From: Candidatus Pantoea gossypiicola
Lineage (GTDB): Bacteria > Pseudomonadota > Gammaproteobacteria > Enterobacterales > Enterobacteriaceae
Assembly (NCBI RefSeq): GCF_008632075.1
Contig: NZ_VWVM01000016.1
Span: 1 to 64,000, forward strand
DNA length: 64,000 bases
Direction: 5' to 3'
Below the pieces are notes generated by a model, which saw nothing but the letters and a program-made list of their open reading frames with translations, had not been told where the DNA came from and searched no databases. The translations under genes and the position numbers were made by a program. This document shows positions 17,437-26,098 of this stretch, piece by piece (position 1 is the first letter of the stretch; each line of letters starts with the position of its first letter).

Positions 17437-18449
17437 ACTACCTCCTGCAGGGCCGCACGTTGTTCCAGGATCTCAGCATGAATACCATAGTGCTGCAGTT
17501 GCTCTGTCACCTGCCTGGGCGTGATACCAGAATGGGAAAAGCGAATGGCCACCCGCATCCGTCCCGCCAGCGCATCGCCAACCTGCTCAACGTGTGCGGC
17601 CAGCAGATCCACCTGCAGGGCAAACTGCTGCGTCAGACGGCTGATCCAGTCGATAGCAATCGGGCGGTCGCCATAGGTGAGTTGCAGCAGCAGATCGCCG
17701 GACCCAGCGAGTGGCTGGAGTGGGAACAGTTGCTGGCCGAGCGACGAATCGGGCGTGGCCAGCAGCTGACGTAAATGGCCCTGTTGCACCAGCCTGCCGT
17801 CTGCAATCTGCGCGACGGCGTCGGCTGCGCGCCGCACCACATCCATTTCGTGGGTAATAAAGATGATTGATAGCCCAAACTGATCGCGCAGGGTTTTTAG
17901 TAACGTCAGAATGGCGCGGGTGGCATCCGGATCAAGCCCGGACGTGGCCTCGTCAGCCAGCAACACCGAGGGCTTAAGCGCCAGCGCCCGGGCGATACCC
18001 ACACGCTGGCGCTGGCCGCCCGAGAGCTGAGACGGATAAAAGCCCGCCTTGTCACTCAGACCGACGCTCTCCAGTAGCGTACCAACATGGCGTTTGATCT
18101 CCACAGGCACCACGCCCAGCCATTCCAGCGGCAGCGCCACATTTTCCCAGGCGGTTTTGCGCTGCAGCAGCGCGGATGACTGAAACACCGTGCCTATCGC
18201 CCGACGTTTGTGACGTAAAGTCTCACCCGTGTAATGTGAGAGATCCTCACCATTGACCCGGATGCTTCCCGATGTTGGTCGCTCCAGCAGACTGATGCAC
18301 TTTGCCAGCGTCGATTTTCCCGCGCCGCTTGGCCCGACGACCGCCGTAATTGAACCGGCAGGAACGCTGAGCGTAATATCTTTCAGCACCTCAATCTGAC
18401 GGTTCTGTGGCCCGGCATACGTTTTACTCAGCCCCGTAATCTCAATCAT
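17433..18449 (-). CDS. MetN-type ABC transporter ATPase, second system
   Basis: 338 residues from ATG 18449, which overlaps the upstream stop (ATGA). The earlier start at 18473 would sit inside the preceding gene. Walker A is GPSGAGKST, signature LSGGQRQR, Walker B VLLADEATSGLD, H-loop ITHEMD. The C-terminus is again NIL-domain-like (IDWISRLTQQFALQVDLLAAHVEQV). It is the energising subunit of the second Met-type importer. Confidence 0.9.
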   Translation of the reverse strand: MIEITGLSKTYAGPQNRQIEVLKDITLSVPAGSITAVVGPSGAGKSTLAKCISLLERPTSGSIRVNGEDLSHYTGETLRHKRRAIGTVFQSSALLQRKTAWENVALPLEWLGVVPVEIKRHVGTLLESVGLSDKAGFYPSQLSGGQRQRVGIARALALKPSVLLADEATSGLDPDATRAILTLLKTLRDQFGLSIIFITHEMDVVRRAADAVAQIADGRLVQQGHLRQLLATPDSSLGQQLFPLQPLAGSGDLLLQLTYGDRPIAIDWISRLTQQFALQVDLLAAHVEQVGDALAGRMRVAIRFSHSGITPRQVTEQLQHYGIHAEILEQRAALQEVV

Positions 18450-19855
18450 GAGGCCTCCACGCTTTCTGTCCACTGCTCCGCGCCTGTGATACGGCGATAA
18501 CCGGCACCCGGATGCGGCACTGTCAGCCGTGGTCCCTGCCCGAACAACTTCTCACGCAGCGTGCCGGGTTGATAGTCCTGCTTGTAAACGCCGCGCTTTT
18601 GCAGTTCCGGCACCAGCAGTTCTACCACGTCAGTGAAGGTTTCGTGCGTCACGGCGTAAGCGAGGTTAAACCCGTCAACGTCGGTTTCTTCAACCCAGCT
18701 CTGCAACTCATCGGCCACAGTTTCGGCGCTACCCACCAGCAGCGGGCCAAAACCGCCAATGCCCACCCAGTCCGCCAGACCCTGCACCGTCCACTGACGG
18801 TTGGGGTCGGCCGTGGAGAAGGTTTCGACCGCCGACTGAATGGCGTTGGTATGCAGATGCTTCAGGACCTGATCCGGCTGATACTGCCCGAAATCAATAC
18901 CTGTCCAGCCCGAGATGAGCGCCAGCGCGCCTTCGTAACTGACATAGCTTTTGTACTCCTGCCATCTGGCCTGTGCCGCCAGGTCAGTTTCACCCACTAT
19001 CACCGTCTGCAGATTGAAGATCAGTATGGAACGCGGGTCGCGTCCCGCCTCAGCGGCCCTGCGGCGAATATCCGCCACGGTTTTCTTCAGCAGCACTTTC
19101 GACGGTGCCGCGACAAATACACATTCAGCATGCTCCGCTGCAAAGGCTTTACCGCGGCTGGAGGCACCGGCCTGATAAAGCACCGGCGTGCGCTGCGGAG
19201 AGGGCTCGCAAAGATGAATACCCGGCACCTGGAAAAACGTTCCCTGATGGTTAATCGGATGGATTTTACTGGGGTCGCTGAAAATATGACGTTCACGATC
19301 ACGCAGGACAGCGTCGTCTTCCCAGCTTCCTTCAAGCAGCTTATAGATAACCTGCAGATACTCATCGGCGTAGTCGTAGCGTGCATCGTGATCGGTCTGG
19401 GTCTGCTGGCCAATGTTGCGTGCACCACTTTCCAGGTAGGAGGTGACAATATTCCAGCCAATACGGCCTTTGGTCAGATGATCCAGGGTCGAGATCCGTC
19501 GCGCAAACGGGTAGGGGTGTTCAAACGACAACGAGGCGGTCAGGCCAAAGCCCAGGTGTTCCGTCACCATGGCCATCGGCGTGATTAATGCCAGCGGATC
19601 GTTAACCGGCACCTGTGTCGCCTGACGGATGGCGGCATGGTTATTACCGTTGAGCACGTCGTAGACACCCAGCACGTCAGCAATAAACAGCCCGTCAAAC
19701 TTACCGCGCTCCAGCAGGCGGGCTAAATCGGTCCAGTACGCCAGGTCTTTATACTGCCATGAGCGGTCGCGGGGATGCGCCCACAAGCCGGGTGACTGAT
19801 GACCAACACAGTTCATATCGAAAGCATTCAGGCGAATTTCACGTTGCGATGACAT
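18446..19855 (-). CDS. NtaA/DmoA/DszA-family FMN-dependent monooxygenase, second copy
   Basis: 469 residues from ATG 19855 (TGGAG upstream); a 31-residue longer version from 19948 would run into the preceding gene and lacks family resemblance. Strong paralogue of the rightward enzyme: LNAFDMNCVGHQSPGLWAHPRDRS, YWTDLARLLERGKFDGLFIADVLGVYDVL, LDHLTKGRIGWNIVTSYLESGARN and EPSPQRTPVLYQAGASSRG. It acts on C-S or C-N bonds with FMNH2 and O2. It overlaps the ATPase gene by 4 bases, so monooxygenase and importer are coupled, mirroring the rightward operon. Confidence 0.87.
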   Translation of the reverse strand: MSSQREIRLNAFDMNCVGHQSPGLWAHPRDRSWQYKDLAYWTDLARLLERGKFDGLFIADVLGVYDVLNGNNHAAIRQATQVPVNDPLALITPMAMVTEHLGFGLTASLSFEHPYPFARRISTLDHLTKGRIGWNIVTSYLESGARNIGQQTQTDHDARYDYADEYLQVIYKLLEGSWEDDAVLRDRERHIFSDPSKIHPINHQGTFFQVPGIHLCEPSPQRTPVLYQAGASSRGKAFAAEHAECVFVAAPSKVLLKKTVADIRRRAAEAGRDPRSILIFNLQTVIVGETDLAAQARWQEYKSYVSYEGALALISGWTGIDFGQYQPDQVLKHLHTNAIQSAVETFSTADPNRQWTVQGLADWVGIGGFGPLLVGSAETVADELQSWVEETDVDGFNLAYAVTHETFTDVVELLVPELQKRGVYKQDYQPGTLREKLFGQGPRLTVPHPGAGYRRITGAEQWTESVEAS

Positions 19856-19923
19856 AGCGACTCCAGAGCGGATGCGGCAATCGCTTGCCGCCCACCTTTT
19901 AAAGTGTGTTTCAGGAGGAAGGT

Positions 19924-21336
19924 TCAGTAGGTGAGTGAGCCGGGACATCGCTCGCTGAGCGGCAGTGGCGGGGCACTAAGCAGTTGCCTTGCTACAGATT
20001 CAGCATGTTCCGCCACCTGCGGTAATCCCATCAGCTCGCCAAAGCGCCCCCGCGCGGCAGGCCCGGCGACATAGAGATGTGGATTAGCCTTGCCCTGCGC
20101 ATTCAGCGTCTGTGATAGCGCATTGACCCGGATTCCCAACGCCAGCGGGTCAGGCTGGATAACGCCATCGCCATGGAGCTGACGCAGCAGCGCATTGCTG
20201 TTAAGCAGAGCGTTGTGTGCAGGGCCGGTGGTGACAATGACTTTATCCACCTCCAGCATGTGTGATTGCGCGCCACGCAGGCGCAGCGTGAGCCGAAGAG
20301 TGTTTCCCCTCGCATCAGCGGCAATCAGACGTGCCGCCAGCAGCGACAGCTGACCGCTGGCCTGCTGCTGGCTAAGAACCTGGCTCACCTGCGGCGCAAT
20401 GCGGTAGCGGTGAACATCCCACCAGGGGCGAAGGTGATGCAGAAAGCGCTGCTGCTCATGCAGCGAAAGACTCTGCCAGATGCGCTGACCGTTACGGCGA
20501 ATATCATCCAGCACCAGCTGCCAGGGCAGATTCAGCGCCGCCGCCTGTTTAACTTCCTGTCGCACCCGATGTAACCAGCCGCGCGCGGTCGCAGGTTGCG
20601 GCTGATCGTAATCCAGCGTGTAGTTCTCAAAACTGCCACTCAGGTTGGCGCGCGGCAACTGACCACGACGGGAGAAGACGGTAATCTTTCCGCGGTGCAG
20701 CTGGCGATCCAGTGACGCCACGACATCGGACATGGTCAGGCCTGAACCGATAATCGCGACCCGATCGTCACGGGCGACCTGCGCCAGCGCGTCGCGCTGC
20801 CAGGGATTGGCAATCAAATCCGGATGGCCCTGTAACGGCCTCAGCAGAGCAGGCAGATCCGGCGGAGGATGGCTGATCGCCAGCACCACCTGATCGGCAT
20901 GAATCTGCTGCCCGGAGGCCGTGGTCACCACGCCATCTTTAAAAGCGACGGCACTGTCACGCAGATGGCTCAGTTTCACCGGTGAGTGCTGCTGCTGATG
21001 AACAAACTGCGCATTGACCCAGTGACCAAACTTACCGCGCTGCGGGTAGACATTACCGTCATGCCACAGCGCTTCTGGATCGGCCCTGAAGTCGGGCGAG
21101 GCGCGATAGTCGCGATCAAATGCCCCCTCTTCATCACCGACAAGCTGCATTCTGGCGGCTGGCACATTAATGCGGTGGGCTGGATCGGTAGTGCCGTATG
21201 CCACGCCCTGCGCCAGCTGCGCGCGAGGTTCAATCACCGTCACCTGCAACCCCGCCTGGTCAGCGCGGGCCAGATGGATCGCCAGCGCAGTGCCGGTGAA
21301 CCCGCCGCCGATAATGACAATCTGCTGTTGTGACAT
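19924..21336 (-). CDS. FAD/NAD(P)-binding oxidoreductase
   Basis: 470 residues. A dinucleotide-binding fold opens at the N-terminus with VIIGGGFTGTALAIHLAR; a second nucleotide motif follows at AIIGSGLTMSDVVASL. HRINVPAARMQ and YVAGPAARGRFGELMGLPQVAEHAE fit the FAD-NAD(P)-binding family (Pfam 13454-like) found in some sulfur and siderophore clusters. The reaction is unknown. It could oxidise a sulfur substrate itself or supply electrons to the flavin monooxygenases of the operon, but it does not look like a standard SsuE-type flavin reductase. It sits 25 bases after ssuD. Confidence 0.75.
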   Translation of the reverse strand: MSQQQIVIIGGGFTGTALAIHLARADQAGLQVTVIEPRAQLAQGVAYGTTDPAHRINVPAARMQLVGDEEGAFDRDYRASPDFRADPEALWHDGNVYPQRGKFGHWVNAQFVHQQQHSPVKLSHLRDSAVAFKDGVVTTASGQQIHADQVVLAISHPPPDLPALLRPLQGHPDLIANPWQRDALAQVARDDRVAIIGSGLTMSDVVASLDRQLHRGKITVFSRRGQLPRANLSGSFENYTLDYDQPQPATARGWLHRVRQEVKQAAALNLPWQLVLDDIRRNGQRIWQSLSLHEQQRFLHHLRPWWDVHRYRIAPQVSQVLSQQQASGQLSLLAARLIAADARGNTLRLTLRLRGAQSHMLEVDKVIVTTGPAHNALLNSNALLRQLHGDGVIQPDPLALGIRVNALSQTLNAQGKANPHLYVAGPAARGRFGELMGLPQVAEHAESVARQLLSAPPLPLSERCPGSLTY

Positions 21337-21361
21337 AAGCGAGCCTTTTTCTGTTAACTAA

Positions 21362-22534
21362 CTAGCTGGCGCTGGCCTGTTTAGCCGGGCGACGGTCGCC
21401 GCCGATGGTTTCACCAAACGGGCCGGTATTCACGCTGCGCTGTTTCTTTTCGGCGTTGGCGGCCAGCGGTAACAATGGCATGACCAGTTCAGCAAAGCGG
21501 TGTGCCTCTTCAAGGTGTGGATAGCCGGAGAAGATAAAGTTCTCAATGCCCAGTGCCTGATACTCCCGGATACGATCGGCAACCTGCTGCGGATTGCCGA
21601 CCAGCGCAGTTCCTGCGCCGCCGCGCACCAGGCCGACACCCGCCCAGAGATTGGGACCGATGCGCAGGCTCTCCCGCGAACCCTGATGCAAGGCACTCAT
21701 CCGCGCCTGACCGGTGGAGTCCATGCGGGCAAAGATCTTCTGCGCGGCGGCAATAGTCTCTTCATCCAGATGCGAAATCAGCCGATCGGCCGCTGCCCAG
21801 GCTTCCTCTTCCGTTTCTCGTACAATGACATGCAACCGGATGCCATAAGAGAGCGTGCGGCCATTCTCCTGCGCCCGCTGGCGAACCACCGCCAGTTTCT
21901 CCGCGACCTGCTCAACCGGCTCGCCCCACGTCAGATAGGTGTCGATCTGATTCGCCGCAACGTCGATAGCGGCCTCAGACGAGCCACCGAAATAGAGTGG
22001 CGGCCCGTCTTCCTGCACCGGCGGGAAGAGGATCTCAGCGCCTTCCACGCGAATATGTTCGCCTTCAAAGTCGACCTTCTCGCCTTTCAGCAGGCGGGAA
22101 TAGACCTCAAGAAATTCTTTGGTCACCTGATAGCGCTCTTCATGACTCAGGAAGATGCCGTCACCTTTGTTCTCCACCGGATCGCCACCTGTGACCACGT
22201 TGATCAGCAACCGGCCGCCGGAAAGACGATCCAGCGTCGCCGCCATACGCGCCGCCAGGCTGGGCGGTTGCAGGCCGGGACGCACGGCCACTAAATAGCG
22301 CAGCTTTTTGGTAATCGGTGCCAGTGCCGAGGCGACCAGCCATGAATCCTCGCAGCTTTTACCGGTCGGGATTAACACACCGTAGTAGCCCAGATTATCT
22401 GCCGCCAGCGCAACCTGCTGTAAATAGGGTAAATCGACTGCTCTGCCGCCTTCGGTGGTGCCCAGATAGCGCCCGTCACCATGGGTAGGCAGAAACCAGA
22501 AGAGGTTGAGGTTTTCCTGTGTCGCATGACTCAT
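21362..22534 (-). CDS. ssuD: Alkanesulfonate monooxygenase SsuD
   Basis: 390 residues, collinear with E. coli Ssu[21 protein letters not shown] at the start, [61 protein letters not shown] and [19 protein letters not shown]. It uses FMNH2 and O2 to split C1-substituted alkanesulfonates into aldehyde and sulfite. The first gene of the leftward operon and divergent from the sigma-54 regulator, with a candidate -24/-12 promoter ahead of it. Unlike the E. coli ssuEADCB operon, no ssuE, ssuB or ssuC accompanies it. Confidence 0.93.
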   Translation of the reverse strand: MSHATQENLNLFWFLPTHGDGRYLGTTEGGRAVDLPYLQQVALAADNLGYYGVLIPTGKSCEDSWLVASALAPITKKLRYLVAVRPGLQPPSLAARMAATLDRLSGGRLLINVVTGGDPVENKGDGIFLSHEERYQVTKEFLEVYSRLLKGEKVDFEGEHIRVEGAEILFPPVQEDGPPLYFGGSSEAAIDVAANQIDTYLTWGEPVEQVAEKLAVVRQRAQENGRTLSYGIRLHVIVRETEEEAWAAADRLISHLDEETIAAAQKIFARMDSTGQARMSALHQGSRESLRIGPNLWAGVGLVRGGAGTALVGNPQQVADRIREYQALGIENFIFSGYPHLEEAHRFAELVMPLLPLAANAEKKQRSVNTGPFGETIGGDRRPAKQASAS

Positions 22535-22603
22535 TAGCAGATTCCTTTATAACGATATTCGAATTTATCACATAGGGTTAATCCCTTTGGTTATATAGGC
22601 TTT

Positions 22604-22619
22604 AGCAGGATGCGTGCCA
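22604..22619 (-). promoter_or_regulatory. Candidate sigma-54 (-24/-12) promoter for the ssuD operon
   Basis: On the minus strand the sequence is TGGCACGCATCCTGCT, against the consensus TGGCACG-N4-TTGCW: every conserved base except the first T of TTGC agrees. It lies about 70 bases ahead of the ssuD start. The adjacent divergent gene is a sigma-54 activator, which supports the call. Confidence 0.7.
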
Positions 22620-22681
22620 GTACGGTGAAATTTTTTTATTATTAAATTCAGTCATATAGCACCCTGCTGACTGGCGTTAAT

Positions 22682-22729
22682 CTGCTGCGTTGGCAACAGA
22701 GGCAGTTGCATACTGCTGCATTGGCAACA
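22682..22729. repeat. Paired 17-bp direct repeats with palindromic cores (likely activator sites)
   Basis: CTGCTGCGTTGGCAACA (22682-22698) and CTGCTGCATTGGCAACA (22713-22729) differ at one base and start 31 bases apart, about three helical turns. Each contains the palindromic core TTGGCAA (GTTGGCAAC in the first copy). They lie about 60-125 bases upstream of the candidate -24/-12 element, the usual place for enhancer-binding-protein sites. Confidence 0.7.
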
Positions 22730-22807
22730 ATCTGACTTGTTTCGCCTCTCGTTTCGGCGTCAGCGGCGCGGTATGGTCATGACTTTCCAACTCACCCGGT
22801 AAAAGAG

Positions 22808-24697
22808 ATGCAGATATCCAGCCCTGAGTTAATTGATCCCGCATCGCGCGCCTTCAAAAGCGTGTTGGACCAGCTCGCGCCCACTGATGCAACCGTATTA
22901 ATTATTGGCGAAACCGGCACCGGCAAAGAGGTGATGGCGCGCTATCTGCATCACCACAGCGCCCGCAGCCGGCAGCCTTTTCTGGCGGTTAACTGCGGCG
23001 CACTTACCGAGAGCCTGGCGGAGTCGGAGCTGTTTGGTCATGAGAAGGGTGCCTTTACCGGCGCACAGGATAGGCATCGTGGCTGGTTTGAGGCGGCTGA
23101 GGGCGGTACGTTACTGCTGGATGAGATTGGTGAGCTAAGCCCGTCGCTGCAGGTGAAGCTGCTACGCGTGCTGCAGGAGCGTGAGATCACCCGCGTGGGT
23201 TCGTCCAGGCCGGTAAAAGTCAATGTGCGGGTCATTGCCGCGACCAACCGGGATCTGGCGGTGGCTATCCGTGAACGCCGATTCCGGGAAGACCTCTTCT
23301 ACCGGCTGAATGTGGCCAGCGTCACACTGCCACCGCTGCGCCAGCGCTGCGAAGATATACCGGTGCTGGCCAGTCACTTCCTGCAACTCTATGCGCGCCG
23401 TCTTGGTCGTCCTCAGCTTCGCCTCAGCGATGAAGCCATGACGGTGTTGATGAACTACAGCTGGCCAGGCAACATCCGTGAACTGGAGAACACGCTGCAC
23501 AACGCCGTGCTGCTCAGCAAAACCTCACTGGTCACGCCCCAGCAGCTGCGGCTAAGCCCACTTGCGGGGAGCGATCTGCCGCAGGGAGAGGAGGCATTGG
23601 ATCAGTTTTTACGCCAGCAGATGCAGCAGAGTGACTCGCCGCTCTATCCCCGGGTCATTGCTGCGCTGGTGAAAAATGCGCTGGAACTCACGCAGGGTAA
23701 TCAGTTACAGGCGGCCGCGCTGCTGGGGATCAGCCGACATACATTGCGCACACAGCTGGGGCATCTTGGGGTGATTAAACCGCGCCGCGGTTCAGTGCGT
23801 CAGCGCGATGCTGCTCCTGGTCAGCAGCCTGAGCGGGAGCGGGAACTGCGTATTGGTTATCAGAAATTTGGCAACCTTGGCATTCTGAAAGCGCGCCAGT
23901 CTCTGGAGCAGCAGCTGGCCGGGCAGGGTGTCAGCGTCATGTGGAGTGAGTTTCCTGCGGGTCCCCAGCTTCTGCATGCGCTGAGCAATAAGGAGATCGA
24001 TTTCGGGACCACCGGTGAGGTTCCACCCTTGTTTGCACAGGCCAGCAACAGTCCGATGGTCTATGTCGCCTGGGAACCTGCCGCCCCGCAGAGCGTGGCG
24101 CTGCTGGTGCCGAACAGCAGCCCGGTTCAGCAGATTGGCGATCTCAGGGGCAAACGCATCGCAGTGAATCGCGGCTCCAACGTTCACTATCTGTTATTAC
24201 AGATTCTGGATGAGGCGGGTTTAGCGCTGGATGATGTGCGCATTGTCTATGCCCCGCCTAAATATCCGCTGACACCCAGCGACCTCAACGCGGTGGATGC
24301 CTGGATGATGTGGGATCCGTTACTCAGTGATGCTGAGAACAGCGGAGAGTTCAGGGTGATTACGGATGGCACAGGCCGGGTCAATAACCATCAGTTTTAC
24401 CTGGCTGAGCGCGGATTTGCGACGCACTCTGGCGATCTGTTACATGTTCTGCTTAGTGCGCTGGAGCAGACCGGCCGCTACATTGATGCGCATCGTGCTG
24501 AAGCTGCCGGACTGCTCTCCACGGAACTCGGCATCTCTGCCACCTCACTGATGCATGCCTTAGCCCGACGCAGTCATCAGACTCAGAGAATGAACCTGGC
24601 CATCATCCGGGAACAGCAGACCATCGCGGACCGCTTCTATGCGCTGGGGTTATTCAGTCGCGCCATTCGCGTACGCGAGTCGGTCTGGCATCCATAG
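22808..24697 (+). CDS. Sigma-54 activator fused to a C-terminal SsuA-like substrate-binding domain
   Basis: 629 residues. The AAA+ domain starts almost at residue 1, with Walker A GETGTGKE (34-41), GAFTGA (81-86) for sigma-54 contact, Walker B LLLDEIGE (~102-109) and WPGNIRELENTL. A Fis-type helix-turn-helix follows (~298-320, QAAALLGISRHTLRTQL). After a short linker, residues ~347-629 form a type-2 periplasmic-binding-like domain closely resembling the SsuA encoded next: IGYQKFGNLGILK, FPAGPQLLHAL, DFGTTGEVPPLFAQA, VDAWMMWDPLL. No signal peptide exists, so this domain must act in the cytoplasm, presumably binding a sulfonate or related effector. Typical activators carry their sensor at the N-terminus. 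It is divergent from ssuD and probably controls the sulfur operons. Confidence 0.9.
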   Translation: MQISSPELIDPASRAFKSVLDQLAPTDATVLIIGETGTGKEVMARYLHHHSARSRQPFLAVNCGALTESLAESELFGHEKGAFTGAQDRHRGWFEAAEGGTLLLDEIGELSPSLQVKLLRVLQEREITRVGSSRPVKVNVRVIAATNRDLAVAIRERRFREDLFYRLNVASVTLPPLRQRCEDIPVLASHFLQLYARRLGRPQLRLSDEAMTVLMNYSWPGNIRELENTLHNAVLLSKTSLVTPQQLRLSPLAGSDLPQGEEALDQFLRQQMQQSDSPLYPRVIAALVKNALELTQGNQLQAAALLGISRHTLRTQLGHLGVIKPRRGSVRQRDAAPGQQPERERELRIGYQKFGNLGILKARQSLEQQLAGQGVSVMWSEFPAGPQLLHALSNKEIDFGTTGEVPPLFAQASNSPMVYVAWEPAAPQSVALLVPNSSPVQQIGDLRGKRIAVNRGSNVHYLLLQILDEAGLALDDVRIVYAPPKYPLTPSDLNAVDAWMMWDPLLSDAENSGEFRVITDGTGRVNNHQFYLAERGFATHSGDLLHVLLSALEQTGRYIDAHRAEAAGLLSTELGISATSLMHALARRSHQTQRMNLAIIREQQTIADRFYALGLFSRAIRVRESVWHP

Positions 24698-24792
24698 CGT
24701 TTTTTTAGCTAAGCATCGAACATTTCATCGCTAAGCGCTTCAACCCGCGTTTGTTATGTTGCGCAGACAACAACCAGACTCAGGAATGAGAG

Positions 24793-25740
24793 ATGAAAAA
24801 AGTTTTACTCAGCGTAATGATGATTGCCGCCCAGGCGGGTTTCGCGTTCAACACCCAGGCAGCAGAGAAACCCGAGACAGTGAACATCGGTTTTCAGAAA
24901 GCCAATATCTTCGCGCTGCTGAAGTATCGCGGCACGCTGGATCAGGAATTTAAAAAGCAGGGTATTGCGGTGCACTGGATTGAGTTCCCGGCCGGACCGC
25001 AGATGCTGGAAGGCTTAAACATCGGCAGTATCGATCTGGCCGCTACCGGCGACGCGCCACCGACATTCGCGCAGGCAGCGCAGGCCGATCTGGTTTATCT
25101 GGGACACTCGCCTGCTAACCCTAAAACCGAAGCGATTGTGGTGCCCGCTGACTCCCCGATTAAAAGTGTGGCGGATCTCAAAGGCAAGCGCGTGGCGCTG
25201 AATAAAGGCTCTGACGTTAATTATCTGCTGGTCACCGCGCTGGAGCAGGCCGGGCTGACCTATAAAGACATTACGCCGGTCTATCTGCCACCTGCTGATG
25301 CGCGCGCCGCTTTCCAGCGTGGTGCGGTGGATGCCTGGGTCATCTGGGATCCCTATTACGCCGAAGTGGAAACTAATGCCCATGCGCGGCTGCTTAAAAG
25401 TGCCGAAGGGCTGGTGCCACACTACACCTTCTATCTTGCCAGTCGTAAGTTCGCAGAGACATATCCACATATCGCCACTGAGGTGGTAGATGAGCTGGGT
25501 TCACTGAGTCAGTGGGCTAATCAAAATCAGGAAGAAGCAGCAAAAATCATGTCCACCTCAACCGGCCTGCCGCAGCCGATCTGGCAGCGCGCGCTGGCAA
25601 GAATGCCGTTTGGCGCAGAGCGGATGACGCCAGAAGTCTTCACCCAGCAGCAGGCGCTGGCAGATACCTTTACCCGGATTGGTCTGTTGCCGGTGAAGGT
25701 CGATATCCGCAGCGCGACGTGGTCACAGGATAAGAAGTAG
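24793..25740 (+). CDS. ssuA: Aliphatic sulfonate-binding protein SsuA
   Basis: 315 residues with a Sec signal peptide ending near TQA-AEK. Type-2 periplasmic binding fold of the SsuA/TauA group: VNIGFQKANIFALLK, IEFPAGPQMLEGLNIGSIDLAATGDAPPTFAQA, LKGKRVALNKGSDVNYLL and GAVDAWVIWDPYYAEVE. It would deliver sulfonates to an SsuBC transporter, but neither ssuB nor ssuC is in the window, so it must use one encoded elsewhere or another permease. It follows the sigma-54 regulator by 95 bases, and its mature domain is a paralogue of that regulator's C-terminal domain. GAATGAGAG precedes the ATG. Confidence 0.9.
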   Translation: MKKVLLSVMMIAAQAGFAFNTQAAEKPETVNIGFQKANIFALLKYRGTLDQEFKKQGIAVHWIEFPAGPQMLEGLNIGSIDLAATGDAPPTFAQAAQADLVYLGHSPANPKTEAIVVPADSPIKSVADLKGKRVALNKGSDVNYLLVTALEQAGLTYKDITPVYLPPADARAAFQRGAVDAWVIWDPYYAEVETNAHARLLKSAEGLVPHYTFYLASRKFAETYPHIATEVVDELGSLSQWANQNQEEAAKIMSTSTGLPQPIWQRALARMPFGAERMTPEVFTQQQALADTFTRIGLLPVKVDIRSATWSQDKK

Positions 25741-26098
25741 GCAAACATCAGGCGGATGTTTATCAGGATAAACGCCGTCTGACATCTGATGATAATCAGG
25801 CTGTTAAATAGCAACAGGCGGCCTCGCTAATCCTGTTCCAGCATTATCCCGGAGCGTTACAGCAGGACGAGGATAAGCAGAACGACAGAGGGAGATAAAT
25901 GGGTTTTTAGCGAAGCGGTTTTATATTTCATAGAGTTACATGATATTTCTTTTGCCAGACTGCGCCATAAGCTGTTCTACACTTACACCTTCAGTCGCGC
26001 CATTTGACTGAAAAAGCAGCATCACGAAGAAGGTGGTGACAGCAATGTATCACGCAGTCGCCACCCTCAAAACTGAGCATGCACGAGAGGTGAACACT
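25741..26098. other. Intergenic region after ssuA
   Basis: 358 bases without a supported gene. At 25758-25773 GTTTATC/GATAAAC forms a short hairpin, extendable with GGC/GCC arms around it. It has no U tract, so its role as a terminator is doubtful. The rest should contain the promoter of the dehydrogenase. Confidence 0.5.
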
